Assembly: GCF_018919175.1 (NCBI RefSeq) | Contig: NZ_JAHLQL010000005.1 | Span: forward strand, 62,001-126,000 | Source of the DNA: Clostridium simiarum | GTDB taxonomy: Bacteria > Bacillota > Clostridia > Clostridiales > Clostridiaceae | DNA length: 64,000 nucleotides | Direction: 5' to 3' | Part shown: positions 18,210-26,730 of the stretch, in pieces | Layout of the letters: each line of letters opens with the position of its first letter | Numbering within the stretch: the stretch's first letter is position 1 | Position numbers and translations under genes: made by a program | The notes under the pieces: generated by a model | The model's input: the letters and a program-made list of their open reading frames with translations, nothing else | Told to the model about the DNA's origin: nothing | Databases searched by the model: none

Positions 18210-18211
18210 AT

Positions 18212-18310
18212 CTACTCTGCATCTTCAATTGTTAAAATCAAGTCTTCTTCTGCTTTCAAAAATTCACCGATTAAATTATAAATTTTTTTCTTAAAAGTTA
18301 TCTTAGCCAT
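18212..18310 (-). CDS. Possible 32-residue protein
   Basis: Minus-strand ATG with GGGAGA 7 nt upstream encodes a 32-residue peptide beginning MAKITFKKKIYNLIGEF and ending in an acidic tail (ILTIEDAE). It is bounded by a hairpin terminator downstream and the symmetrical hairpin at 18355-18410 upstream. It is amphipathic, basic at the start and acidic at the end. I do not recognise it; it could also be the remnant of a longer gene. Evidence is only the ribosome site and the fitting terminator. Confidence 0.4.
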   Translation of the reverse strand: MAKITFKKKIYNLIGEFLKAEEDLILTIEDAE

Positions 18311-18354
18311 TTCACGTTCTCCCATTTTTTTTATCTTGAAATGTAAATCAAATT

Positions 18355-18410
18355 AAAAACAGAAGCAATATTACCTTTACTTAAGGTAAGTATATCACTT
18401 CTGTTTTTTT
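18355..18410. terminator. Bidirectional terminator between the XRE pair and the small ORF
   Basis: AAAAACAGAAG / CTTCTGTTTTT outer stem with an inner TTACCTT/AAGGTAA pairing. Ends the XRE-DUF3796 operon on the minus strand. Confidence 0.75.
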
Positions 18411-18411
18411 G

Positions 18412-18612
18412 TTATTCTTCAATTGTAAATATTTCTTCAATTGACACACCAAATACCTTTGCAATATTCCACGCTAATACTAAAGATGGATTATATCTTC
18501 CTTTTTCAAGGTTTCCTATTGTTTCTCTTCGAACACCTACTAATGAAGCTAATTCCTCTTGACTCATATTATGCTTTGCTCTATACTCTTTAATTCTATT
18601 ATGAATTATCAT
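18412..18612 (-). CDS. XRE-family transcriptional regulator (small HTH)
   Basis: 66 residues forming little more than one Cro/CI-type helix-turn-helix: [23 protein letters not shown], then [22 protein letters not shown]. Such minimal regulators are commonly coupled to a downstream or upstream membrane protein and autoregulate. Its start overlaps the stop of the DUF3796 gene by 4 nt, so both are translated from one mRNA. No ligand domain is present. Confidence 0.9.
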   Translation of the reverse strand: MIIHNRIKEYRAKHNMSQEELASLVGVRRETIGNLEKGRYNPSLVLAWNIAKVFGVSIEEIFTIEE

Positions 18613-18956
18613 CTTTCAATACCTCTACTGTCTTTCCACTCAAAATAGGTAGTAGATAAACAAAAGACAATAATAGAAATACTCCATCCTAGTGTGATAC
18701 CCATTGTTAAAGCATCATATTTTGTTTTAGTGATAGTATGTGCAAGTGTAATAATTACTGTGATTGCCTGCCCACTAAAAAATGCCCATGAAGCAGCTTT
18801 ACGCATGTTTTCTATAAACATCTCATCTCGTGTAACAAAGAAATATTTAAAAAAGATTGCAAAAGTAATAAAAGCGTAGAAATCTTTATTTCCATTAAAT
18901 ACTCCAATAAGCCCTAACAAAGATATAAAACCAATAAACCCATACTTATTTTTCAT
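18609..18956 (-). CDS. DUF3796-like membrane protein
   Basis: 115 residues with four hydrophobic segments (about 6-20, 27-40, 55-72, 84-101). The start [20 protein letters not shown] followed by a Phe/Tyr-rich stretch and [16 protein letters not shown] resembles the DUF3796 family, usually found next to a small XRE regulator exactly as here. Function unknown; often described as a membrane partner or immunity-like protein controlled by the regulator, which is inference. First gene of the pair, behind a good promoter at 19006-19033. Confidence 0.72.
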   Translation of the reverse strand: MKNKYGFIGFISLLGLIGVFNGNKDFYAFITFAIFFKYFFVTRDEMFIENMRKAASWAFFSGQAITVIITLAHTITKTKYDALTMGITLGWSISIIVFCLSTTYFEWKDSRGIER

Positions 18957-19005
18957 GTAAATCCTCTCCTTTTTAAATGCGGTGTATTTCGCTCTTTATG
19001 TTATA

Positions 19006-19033
19006 AATATACCACAAATCTATTGAATGTCAA
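19006..19033 (-). promoter_or_regulatory. Promoter of the DUF3796-XRE pair
   Basis: Minus strand TTGACA (19028-19033), 16-nt spacer, TATATT (19006-19011). The short inverted repeat AAATCTATTTGACATTCAAT and AATAGATTT nearby could be an operator for the XRE protein. The rest of 18957-19239 contains a weak hairpin and no gene. Confidence 0.7.
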
Positions 19034-19239
19034 ATAGATTTAAAAATCTTTCTGAGGACAACAATAAAAAAGCGGCACTTTCATAATGCACGCTTCTCTT
19101 TCAGTATATATAATCAAAGCATTACCTCTTAATATTTTTACCACACTTAGCCATTAATAAATTAACGTAACCTTAATATCTTAATAAAGTTTATAAAAAG
19201 CAGGATTTCTCCTGCTCTAATCTTAATAAAATTTTTATA

Positions 19240-20166
19240 TTATGAACTCTTTTCAAATATTTTTAATAAACGTAAATAGTGATTTGCTTCACGTAAGGTA
19301 TGATCTGCCAATAATGGTATTATTATAGACCTTATTTTGCATTCTAATATTCCTTCAGTACCCTGTGCCTTAAATCTACTTATCTCTGTAGTTGCCTTAA
19401 GACTATCACTTGTAACTTTTGAAATTGGCATTACACCATCCATAGCTTCTTTTGCCTCTTTTGTCAACTTATCAAACTCATTTCCAAAGTTATTTGCTGC
19501 AATTATAAGATCATTTTCAGTTGGATCAAGAAGTCCGCGAATAAATTTTGAGTGCTCAGCCATAATTCTATTCCAAAAAGTTTCTTGTTCATAAGTCTCT
19601 TTTTCTAAGTTTATTTCTTCACGATTTTGTAGCCTTTGAATCATCTGAAAATAAAGCTTCGCTTCTCTTAAAATATGATCTATAAGTAAAGGATAATTGA
19701 CTGTAAAAATCCTACAGCACATAACTTCTGATAATAACATAGTCTTAAACTCAGCTAAAGCTTTTGCTAACCTCATAGCTCTCTGATTGATAACAAATAC
19801 CCTTTGCTCAAGCATAGGGTTCCCTTCCTTTAAGGTACCCCCAACTAAAAATGACTCTATTTCTGTTAAATTAATTGGAATATTAACTCCTGTAAAATAT
19901 GCTGAAGCCATTTCAGCTTTTAATGTAAAAGGAGTTATTACTTCACCAGACTGTAATACGTTATGACTAACAACACCATTAGAAATGGATATTACATCTG
20001 CTAAAAGTCTATCAAATTCCATTCTAAAGGCATCTGCCTGATTTATAAAGCATCCATCCTTTTGTGTAAATCCTATTCCTAAAAAGAATGAATGTTCCTT
20101 CATAATCCTTGCAAAAAAAAGATGTAGCTCCAATGATTGACGTATAAATTCCATACTAGATAGCAT
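19240..20166 (-). CDS. DUF2935 domain protein (ferritin-like helical fold)
   Basis: 308 residues, ATG with GAGGGG 6 nt upstream. Two related halves of about 140 residues each: the first has HLFFARIMKEHSFFL, the second TFWNRIMAEHSKFIRGLLDP, and both end in a DHILREAKLY or DHTLREANHY motif. The repeated E-H and D-H positions look like metal ligands in a four-helix bundle, consistent with known DUF2935 structures. Soluble, cytosolic; function unknown. Single-gene unit. Confidence 0.85.
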   Translation of the reverse strand: MLSSMEFIRQSLELHLFFARIMKEHSFFLGIGFTQKDGCFINQADAFRMEFDRLLADVISISNGVVSHNVLQSGEVITPFTLKAEMASAYFTGVNIPINLTEIESFLVGGTLKEGNPMLEQRVFVINQRAMRLAKALAEFKTMLLSEVMCCRIFTVNYPLLIDHILREAKLYFQMIQRLQNREEINLEKETYEQETFWNRIMAEHSKFIRGLLDPTENDLIIAANNFGNEFDKLTKEAKEAMDGVMPISKVTSDSLKATTEISRFKAQGTEGILECKIRSIIIPLLADHTLREANHYLRLLKIFEKSS

Positions 20167-20250
20167 AGTTTTCCCCTCTTAATATATTAATTACCGCTAT
20201 CATTATTATATTAAGAGGATAAATAAAGTATTACTTTTTAATGACAAAAT

Positions 20251-20284
20251 AAAGCTTTGGGTTTAATGTAAAACCCAAAGCTTT
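20251..20284 (-). terminator. Terminator after sspH
   Basis: AAAGCTTTGGGTTT / AAACCCAAAGCTTT perfect 14-bp stem with a 6-nt loop, 12 nt past the sspH stop; the minus-strand T-run is modest. Confidence 0.75.
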
Positions 20285-20296
20285 AACTTTTTTAAT

Positions 20297-20482
20297 TTAT
20301 TTATCATTACCCTCTTCTAGTTGAGAAATATCCACTGGAAACTCTTTATTTGTCTTTAAGTCTTTAACCACCGCTTCATTATCCTTTTGATTGATATTTT
20401 CTATCCATACTGAGTTTCCTTTATAATTTACATCAATAACCCCTAATGATTTAACTATTTCAGTAGCTCTTTTTATATCCAT
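20297..20482 (-). CDS. sspH: H-type small acid-soluble spore protein
   Basis: 61 residues, ATG with AAGGAG 7 nt upstream. Starts MDIKRATEIVKSLGVIDV and continues with short strands (NSVWIENINQK, VVKDLKTNKEFPVD), matching SspH of Bacillus and clostridia (about 60 residues). Minor SASP made in the forespore and packed in the spore core. Expected to be under SigG; a GCATTA-like -35 lies about 50 nt upstream, but I would not insist on it. Good evidence that the organism sporulates. Confidence 0.87.
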   Translation of the reverse strand: MDIKRATEIVKSLGVIDVNYKGNSVWIENINQKDNEAVVKDLKTNKEFPVDISQLEEGNDK

Positions 20483-20577
20483 AGCAACTTCTCCTTTTAA
20501 AAGTAATAAGATTATTTTATCCTAATTAATAAAGTTAATGCTATGAATTTAAAGCCTTTTAATAATCTCTACTTTAA

Positions 20578-21369
20578 TTAGATCATCTTATAAATATAAA
20601 CGGGATACCTGTCTACCTTTTCAAATCCTAGTTTTTTAGCAACACGTTGTGATGGTAAGTTATCCTCCGTAGTTTCCCAAAGTGGCATAAATCCTTTTTT
20701 ATTTAAATTATTTATTAATTCATAAGCTACAATTGAACCATAACCTTTGTTTCTCTCTGACTTTTCAAATGTATCTAAATCAAGAAAATAATAATTATCA
20801 CTTATAAAACCATTATTTACACACTGAGAGACTATTCTTTCATTCTCCTCTAATACCATACCATCTACTTCTTTATTCATAGTAGAAATATTAAAATATT
20901 TGCTGTATATTTCAGGTACTATAGGAAATTTTCTTTCAAAAATCTTTGTTTCATTTCCATTTAATTTTACCTTTGAAAACATTTCATAATTCAAAATAAA
21001 TGTATTTTCAAAGTGTTTGTTAAAAATATTGAATCCTTCAAAATCAGTATTTAAAATAGCATCCCATGCTTCTTCATTTCCCGAATATACTTCAAAGTAT
21101 TCTTCATTTAAATCCTTCATTAAAGGTGTAATTTCTTTTTGAAGTAAACTATTAAAGAAGTCTCTACTCTTAGAATTTTCTTTTTGAAAATATACATATG
21201 CCCATCTTGAAATAGCCCATACTAAAATTGCTTTTGGTTCTTCCTTATTATCTACAAATATTTTACCTGGAAAATTATTATTTATAACTGAAACAGCAGG
21301 TATTTGATATTTTTCCTTAAAGTAATCTCTTACAATTATAAACTCATCTTTATTTAGCTCAGTATACAT
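20578..21369 (-). CDS. GNAT-family acetyltransferase
   Basis: 263 residues. C-terminal GNAT core has RNKGYGSIVAYELINNLNKKG (acetyl-CoA loop) and PSQRVAKKLGFEKVDRYPVY; the N-terminal 140 residues are a less conserved extension. The frame opens at 21411, but GATGAGG lies 8 nt before the ATG at 21369, which starts MYTELNKDEF. It is the last of three neighbouring GNAT genes in the same orientation. Acceptor substrate unknown. Confidence 0.82.
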   Translation of the reverse strand: MYTELNKDEFIIVRDYFKEKYQIPAVSVINNNFPGKIFVDNKEEPKAILVWAISRWAYVYFQKENSKSRDFFNSLLQKEITPLMKDLNEEYFEVYSGNEEAWDAILNTDFEGFNIFNKHFENTFILNYEMFSKVKLNGNETKIFERKFPIVPEIYSKYFNISTMNKEVDGMVLEENERIVSQCVNNGFISDNYYFLDLDTFEKSERNKGYGSIVAYELINNLNKKGFMPLWETTEDNLPSQRVAKKLGFEKVDRYPVYIYKMI

Positions 21370-21420
21370 TTTAATTACCTCATCTCCATTAAAATTACAT
21401 TTCATCTTCATTACTTATAT

Positions 21421-21867
21421 TCATTTAATATCTTTTAAAAAGCATATTATTCTGTTCATTTCAGTATATCCTATACTTTTATGAAAATTATAACTATCAA
21501 CATTATGAAGCTCCACATCTGACCCCATTTCAGTGCATCCTTTTGCTTTAGCCCACTTTTCACCATTTCTTACTAATGATTTTGCAACCCCCTTAAGTCT
21601 ATAACCTTCTTTTACGAATATCCCTTCAATAAATCCTACTGGTCTTGTATTTGATCCTTCAACATAATCATATCTAATAGAAACCTGATTAAATCCAATG
21701 AATTTTCCTTCTAATTTATACAAAAGTACACCTTGATTATTACTTTTTAATATTTCCATAAATTCTTCTTTTAGTTCTTCTATGGTATTATCTGGCCATA
21801 GCTCTAAAGCCATAGAAACTATATCCTCTAAGTTATCTAAACTTGCTAATAAAATATTGTTATCCAT
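21421..21867 (-). CDS. AAC(6')-like aminoglycoside N-acetyltransferase
   Basis: 148 residues, typical length. The chain RYDYVEGSNTRPVGFIEGIF, GYRLKGVAKSLVRNGEKWAK, GSDVELHNVDSYNFHKSIGY and a final RIICFLKDI follow the AAC(6')-I pattern closely (DYVEG, GYxEGIxV, GC-E-SD-EL-N-DS--FH). Such enzymes acetylate the 6'-amino group of kanamycin-class drugs; chromosomal relatives in anaerobes may have another natural substrate. Sits 10 nt upstream of the next GNAT reading frame and near other antibiotic-modifier-like genes at 27.8-31.6 kb. Confidence 0.8.
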   Translation of the reverse strand: MDNNILLASLDNLEDIVSMALELWPDNTIEELKEEFMEILKSNNQGVLLYKLEGKFIGFNQVSIRYDYVEGSNTRPVGFIEGIFVKEGYRLKGVAKSLVRNGEKWAKAKGCTEMGSDVELHNVDSYNFHKSIGYTEMNRIICFLKDIK

Positions 21868-22039
21868 AACATTTTTACCTTTCTTACTTAAGTATCCAAT
21901 AACAATGAAATACTACATAACCTTCAACTTACTCCTTAAAAGTTAATGACTTCAGTTTATTAAAATAATTTTATAAATTAGTTAACACCTATTATTCCAA
22001 TTGCACTATATCTCCAAAAAAATTCTAGACCACTTAACT

Positions 22040-22909
22040 TTAGTTATCTTTGCAAGATTTCCTGTAATAATGGAAGGCATTATCTATTATAAATCCATTT
22101 TTAGTATATAGATTAAATGCTATTTTATTATTGCTATCAACTTCCAACACAATACTCTTTGTATGATTTATATAGGTGTCTTTAATTATCTCATTTAGAA
22201 GTATCTTACTATAACCTTTTCCTCTATAATCAGGTGATATACCTAGTCCAAATATATAACCATCCCCATCTTCAAAACTTACTCCTGCCATACCAATAAT
22301 ATTTTCTTCTAATTTTATAATATATTGCTTTCTGTTTTGTGTTTCAAAAGCATTATTTACCATAATTTCACTTTCTTCATAACCCCTATTAAAAGTACTT
22401 TGCGCTAGTTTTATCATATCCTCTAAATGCTCTACCCTGGCTTCTAAAATTTGAATTTTGTCAGGAACCGCTAAATGCAAGTTGATATCTCCATTAAATT
22501 TTAGCAAGTACTCACTAAAATCATATTTAGCCCCTAAATTAATCGCTATAGCCTTACCAACCTCTGAATTTTCCTGTACCACCAACAACACATCTTCTAC
22601 TTTATATTTATAAAGTTCCTGTATTGCTTTATTAAAAAGAGATTTAAAATACCCCTTTTTCCTATATTCTGGCAATGTACATGCAGAAATTTCACCTTCT
22701 TTAGAGGTTGGTATAAATATATTAAGAAAAGAAACTAACTTATCTCCCTCATAAGCCAAAAATAAATTATTAATTTCTTTATTAAAGTTCATTGAATCAT
22801 CAAGAAAAGTATTGATTTTTAAATTATCCTGTTCATTAGAAATTTCCTCAATCTTTCTGATTTCAGATATAATATCATCTTTTAATTTATTACAAACTTT
22901 TATATTCAT
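22040..22909 (-). CDS. Double-domain GNAT acetyltransferase
   Basis: 289 residues, ATG with GGGGG upstream. Two GNAT halves: the first has CTLPEYRKKGYFKSLFNKAI, the second FGLGISPDYRGKGYSKILLNEI followed by EVDSNNKIAFNLYTKNGF. Two-domain GNATs often keep catalysis in only one half; the second half here has the more canonical Q/R-x-x-G-x-G/A loop. Substrate unknown. Intergenic DNA upstream (22910-23133) shows no gene. Confidence 0.82.
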   Translation of the reverse strand: MNIKVCNKLKDDIISEIRKIEEISNEQDNLKINTFLDDSMNFNKEINNLFLAYEGDKLVSFLNIFIPTSKEGEISACTLPEYRKKGYFKSLFNKAIQELYKYKVEDVLLVVQENSEVGKAIAINLGAKYDFSEYLLKFNGDINLHLAVPDKIQILEARVEHLEDMIKLAQSTFNRGYEESEIMVNNAFETQNRKQYIIKLEENIIGMAGVSFEDGDGYIFGLGISPDYRGKGYSKILLNEIIKDTYINHTKSIVLEVDSNNKIAFNLYTKNGFIIDNAFHYYRKSCKDN

Positions 22910-23133
22910 TTATACCCCCTATTATTTTCCAAATAAACCAGTAGGCTTAAGACATAAACCTTATCTTTCTTAAATTCATCTTAGAAGATACTGATTATTG
23001 CAGCTCAGAAGCATATATAGTTAGAATATACTCAATCCCAAAATATCCCCTCTCTTTTAAATCCTATATTTTCACAGTTTATCTTAATTATACTATATCT
23101 AAAGAAAAAGAGTTTATATAATTAAAATTTATT
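22910..23133. other. Intergenic, nothing recognised
   Basis: AT-rich DNA between a GNAT gene and the PTS terminator. No open frame with a ribosome site, no hairpin of note. Must contain the GNAT promoter. Confidence 0.4.
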
Positions 23134-23186
23134 AAAAGCGGCTGTTTTAAAATGATTTTTAATCATTATAAAATACAGCCGCTTTT
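23134..23186. terminator. Bidirectional terminator after the PTS operon
   Basis: AAAAGCGGCTGT / ACAGCCGCTTTT stem with an inner AATGATT/AATCATT pairing; A-run and T-run on both sides allow action in both directions. Confidence 0.8.
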
Positions 23187-23222
23187 ATTTTTATGCCTTT
23201 GATACCACTGCTGATGTGTTTA

Positions 23223-23426
23223 TAGGAAACTCATCTTCATACTTTCAGATGAGTACTCGAAGAGTAAGCGACTACCATAAAACCATAGGTTTGGATATCT
23301 GCTTAACCGATTCACACAAGATCACAGATCTTGGTTCTCTGCTTAGGAAACTCATCTTCATACCTTCAGATGAGTACTCGAAGAGTAAGCGACTACCATA
23401 AAACCATAGGTTTGGTTCTCTGCTTA
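23223..23426. repeat. Two direct copies of an 80-bp structured repeat, 121-bp period
   Basis: The segment beginning TAGGAAACTCATCTTCATA at 23223 recurs at 23344 with about three differences, ending in AAACCATAGGTTTGG and a CTGCTT tail. Each copy contains ACTCATCT/AGATGAGT (8-bp stem), the palindrome GAGTACTC and AAACC/GGTTT. The string TTGGTTCTCTGCTTAGG is also seen at the end of the 39-bp spacer and at the end of copy two, where the PTS gene stop codon lies. No coding sense on either strand. Confidence 0.7.
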
Positions 23427-24827
23427 GGAATCAATTGATACTACATTCTTCATCTTAGTTACTATAGGGTCTGCCATTGTTCCTACAATTATTTGGACAT
23501 TATTTTCTCCCATCTTCATAATACCACTTATCCCCATGGCTTTTAATTTCTTCTCATCTAATTTTGAAGGATCTTTTAGAGTTAGCCTTATTCTTGTAAT
23601 ACAAGCATCTAAAGAATCAAGATTATCATGTCCCCCTACAGCTTCTAATATATTTAAAGCTTTTTCATCTAAATCTAAATTATTTAAAGCTAAATCTTCC
23701 TCTATATCATCTTCTCTACCTGGAGTTTTAAGATTAAATTTCTTAATAAAGAATACAAACACAAAATAGTAAATAACTGCAAATACTAATCCTACAAGTA
23801 TAATGCCAACTGGCTTTGTCGCTTTACCCCAGTTTAGAAAAAAGTCAGTGGCACCTGCTGAAAAAGCAAAACCATTACGCATTCCAAGAGCATTAGTAAC
23901 AGCTAATGCTGCCCCTGTTAATATAGCATGTAATCCATATAATACTGGTGATAAGAACATAAATCCAAACTCTATTGGCTCTGTAATACCTGTTAGAAAG
24001 GATGTTATTGCAAGACTTATTAGCATTCCTGCAATAATCTTTTTCTTTTCTTTTTTAGCTGTAGTAATCATAGCTAAACAAGCAGCTGGTAATCCAAACA
24101 TCATAACAGGGAAAAATCCTGTTAAATATGCTCCTGCGGTTGGATCCCCTGCTAAAAATCTATTATAGTCTCCCATAACCACTTTACCTACTTCAGTAGT
24201 AAAGGATCCTAATTGTTGCCAGAAAACAGTATTTACTATATGGTGTAAGCCAAAAGGAATTAATAGTCTATTAAAAAATCCGAATCCAAAAGCACCAGCT
24301 GGTCCTGCTTTAGCCATAAAATTAGAAAAGTTATCTAAGACCTGTTGAATAGGTGGCCATATAAACCCTAATATTATTCCAATAATTATAAACACAAATG
24401 AGCTCATAAGTGGTACAAATCTCTTTCCACTAATAAAACTTAATCCCTTAGGAAGTTTTGTATCTTTAAACTTATTATAAAGTAAACCTGCTGTTATACC
24501 TGCAATAATACCACCAAAAACCCCCATATTAATAGTAGAATTAAAGCTTATAGCTACTCTATTTATAATAAAATATCCAATAATTGCAGAGATAGCAGAG
24601 ATTCCATTATTTTCTTTTGCAAATCCAATTGCTATTCCTAATGCGAAAATAATAGGCAAATTATCAAATACTGCTGATCCTGCTTTCATAACCCAAGGTA
24701 TATTTAATAAATCGGCATCACCAAATCTAAATAACAAAGCTGCCGCTGGTAATACTGCTATTGGTATCATTAATGATTTACCTAGCTTTTGTAAGAAACC
24801 TAGGACTTTATTTTTCCCCTTTGCCAT
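23424..24827 (-). CDS. PTS transporter EIICB, glucose/N-acetylglucosamine family
   Basis: 467 residues. EIIC membrane domain with about ten segments to residue 365, containing PIAVLPAAALLFRFGD, KENNGISAISA, FGLHHIVNTVFW and GITEPIEFGFMFL, then an EIIB domain (residues about 385-467) with the phosphorylated Cys in DACITRIRLTL. There is no EIIA domain, so that function must come from another gene. ATG start with GGAGGG upstream. Operon of a truncated EIIC copy (upstream) and this gene, governed by the antiterminator at 25676-26536. Sugar is glucose or an amino sugar; sequence reading cannot decide. Confidence 0.88.
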   Translation of the reverse strand: MAKGKNKVLGFLQKLGKSLMIPIAVLPAAALLFRFGDADLLNIPWVMKAGSAVFDNLPIIFALGIAIGFAKENNGISAISAIIGYFIINRVAISFNSTINMGVFGGIIAGITAGLLYNKFKDTKLPKGLSFISGKRFVPLMSSFVFIIIGIILGFIWPPIQQVLDNFSNFMAKAGPAGAFGFGFFNRLLIPFGLHHIVNTVFWQQLGSFTTEVGKVVMGDYNRFLAGDPTAGAYLTGFFPVMMFGLPAACLAMITTAKKEKKKIIAGMLISLAITSFLTGITEPIEFGFMFLSPVLYGLHAILTGAALAVTNALGMRNGFAFSAGATDFFLNWGKATKPVGIILVGLVFAVIYYFVFVFFIKKFNLKTPGREDDIEEDLALNNLDLDEKALNILEAVGGHDNLDSLDACITRIRLTLKDPSKLDEKKLKAMGISGIMKMGENNVQIIVGTMADPIVTKMKNVVSIDS

Positions 24828-24868
24828 TTTTATCCCTCCATTTTATTTATAAATAAACTATATATTAA

Positions 24869-25351
24869 TTAAGGCCAAATAAATCCTGTTATTACCCCTA
24901 AAACCAGCCCTACAAAAGATGTAACTATTGGCACAAATCTCTTTCCACCGAAGAACCCCAAGATTTGTGGTAGCTTAATATCTTTATATTTATTATATAA
25001 AAGTCCACCGCTTATTCCTGATACTATACTTGCAAATACTTTAATAGAAGTATGAATATCTGCATTTATGGTTTTTGAAACATTAGTTAATATAAAATAC
25101 CCAACAGCTGCTGATATGGCAGCAACACCATTGTTTTCTTCAGAAGCTCCTACGGCAATACTTGCAGCAAATATGAGCTCTATATTTTTAAACACTGCAA
25201 CACCCACTTCTTTAAGCCAAGGTATATCTAGTACACTGGCATCCCCTAATTTAAATAATATTGCGACAATTGGTAATACAGCAATGGGGGCAATTAATAT
25301 CTTACCAATATTAGTTAACAAATCTTGCAACTTATTTTTACTATTTGCCAT
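24869..25351 (-). CDS. Truncated EIIC copy (N-terminal third only)
   Basis: 160 residues aligning throughout with the first 160 of the downstream EIICB (roughly half identical by eye) and stopping exactly after GFIWP, where the full-length copy continues PPIQQ. Both genes share almost the same 5' leader (ATTTTATTT...GGAGGGATAAAAATG). It has about four membrane segments and lacks the sugar-binding half and the EIIB Cys, so it cannot transport alone. Most likely the stump of a paralogue whose remainder was deleted; the frame is intact to its stop, so expression of a short membrane peptide is possible. Confidence 0.75.
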   Translation of the reverse strand: MANSKNKLQDLLTNIGKILIAPIAVLPIVAILFKLGDASVLDIPWLKEVGVAVFKNIELIFAASIAVGASEENNGVAAISAAVGYFILTNVSKTINADIHTSIKVFASIVSGISGGLLYNKYKDIKLPQILGFFGGKRFVPIVTSFVGLVLGVITGFIWP

Positions 25352-25523
25352 TTTTATCCCTCCATTTTATTTTTATAAATTAATATGCTTGATTTAAAGT
25401 AGATCATGATCCTAATTTTATAGGGCTACATCTTTTATCCAAATATTCTTAATATTATAGTTAGTAATTTTGTGAACACCTCCTTCTTTTTAAAGCATTT
25501 AGCTGTACTTAATGTTAAAAGCA

Positions 25524-25567
25524 ATAAAAAAAGCCGAAAAGGAATAGAAATCTAATTCCCTTTCAGC
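25524..25567 (-). terminator. Leader terminator with probable RAT antiterminator site
   Basis: Minus-strand GCTGAAAGGGAAT / ATTCCTTTTCGGC stem and seven Ts, about 170 nt upstream of the first PTS gene. Just 5' to it (about 25560-25620) the transcript reads GGCGTGCAACCTTTAGTAAT, resembling a ribonucleic antiterminator that overlaps the terminator 5' arm. BglG/GlcT proteins bind such sites and allow readthrough when the sugar is present. Confidence 0.8.
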
Positions 25568-25637
25568 TATTGCCCTATTACTAAAGGTTGCACGCCGATG
25601 AATGGTTTTTGCATAAGCATATTCATTTATTGTTTTT

Positions 25638-25666
25638 ATTATATAATAAAAGTACTTATATGTCAA
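25638..25666 (-). promoter_or_regulatory. Consensus promoter of the PTS operon
   Basis: Minus strand TTGACA (25661-25666), 17-nt spacer, TATAAT (25638-25643), beginning 10 nt past the antiterminator stop codon. Predicted start near 25631, giving a leader of about 280 nt. Confidence 0.88.
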
Positions 25667-25675
25667 CATTTACCT

Positions 25676-26536
25676 TTAATGTATTTTATTACTTGTTTGC
25701 TTTAATCTCTCAATATGTATCGCTAAATAAGCTATTTCATCTTCCGTCACCTTAATAGAAAATTGTTCTTCAATTATTTTAACAGATTTCTTTGCAATTT
25801 TATAAGAGCTTTTATATTGTTTTTTAATAGCAGGTATAAGATCATTTTTAATAAGATTGTTGCTTACAAACCTTTCTATTACAAATCTTATATGGGCTAA
25901 AAATCTTGCATAATCCAAAGATTCCTTATCTATTTCTATATCCAGTTCTTCTTCTAAAAATTCTATAATACTATTGGATATAAAATTATACTTTATAGTA
26001 TTGGATAATTTCCCCTTATTCCTTGCAGAGTGTATATGCAAAGCTATAAAACCTACCTCTCCATCAGGTATGTATATTGATGTAGCTTTTTCTATAGTAA
26101 GAGCTGCCTTTTTTGCAATATCAAACTCTTTTTTATAAAGTATTTCTGTTTCTACAAGAAAGGGATTTTCTATTTCTTCATTATTTTCTAATCTTTTAAG
26201 AGCAAATACTATATGATCTGTTAGGGATATGTGTATTTTCTCATCTAACTCCTCTTGAAGCTCATTAGATATCATTGCTATTATCTCTTCACTTAAAGCA
26301 ACTATCCCCTGATCTGCATAGTTTATTAATTCTTTAAAATTAGCATAATTAGTTTTATCCTCTATGGTAAAAATTTTTTCTATTTCTACACCGGACTTAA
26401 TTATATCTCCTGTCTTTTTCCCAAAACCTATACCTTTTCTAAATAAGATTTTTTCCTTATCATCTTCACTTACTAATAACACATTATTATTAAAAACTTT
26501 TATAACCTTACAGTCATGGAGTATAGAATTATTCAT
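25676..26536 (-). CDS. BglG/GlcT-family transcription antiterminator
   Basis: 286 residues. N-terminal CAT RNA-binding domain (CKVIKVFNNNVLLV, GIGFGKKTGD) of about 60 residues, then PRD1 (about 70-170) and PRD2 (about 175-280) with the phosphorylatable His residues in LTDHIVFALKR, FIALHIHSAR, LAHIRFVIER and LAIHIERLK. Phosphorylation by HPr and by the EIIB controls its dimerisation. Frame opens at 26557 but GGAGG lies 7 nt before the ATG at 26536. Lies directly upstream of the PTS leader it should control. Confidence 0.9.
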   Translation of the reverse strand: MNNSILHDCKVIKVFNNNVLLVSEDDKEKILFRKGIGFGKKTGDIIKSGVEIEKIFTIEDKTNYANFKELINYADQGIVALSEEIIAMISNELQEELDEKIHISLTDHIVFALKRLENNEEIENPFLVETEILYKKEFDIAKKAALTIEKATSIYIPDGEVGFIALHIHSARNKGKLSNTIKYNFISNSIIEFLEEELDIEIDKESLDYARFLAHIRFVIERFVSNNLIKNDLIPAIKKQYKSSYKIAKKSVKIIEEQFSIKVTEDEIAYLAIHIERLKQTSNKIH

Positions 26537-26667
26537 AAGAAAACCTCCATTTCCCATTAATTATATTTAAATAATTCCTATAATTTTAGTATGTACCTAC
26601 CTATGTACAGTTTAACTAAATTTATCCATATTATCATTATTGTAGCATATATTTAAATATACAAAAT

Positions 26668-26706
26668 AAAAAAGTGATGTTAGTTATAAAATTCCATCAC
26701 TTTTTT
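26668..26706 (-). terminator. Terminator after the 30-residue gene
   Basis: AAAAAAGTGATG / CATCACTTTTTT stem, T-runs on both strands, 25 nt past the small-gene stop codon. Confidence 0.75.
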
Positions 26707-26730
26707 AAGCCTATACAGAAAGATACTTTT

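Noticed and set aside
23216..23401. 61-codon plus-strand open frame
   Set aside because: It lies within the direct repeats, has no ribosome site and its composition is that of the repeat.
23223..23426. CRISPR array
   Set aside because: Only two units of about 80 bp with a 39-bp spacer and internal palindromes; no cas genes in the window.
23803..24168. 121-codon plus-strand open frame opposite the PTS gene
   Set aside because: Antisense shadow of a strongly supported EIICB coding region.
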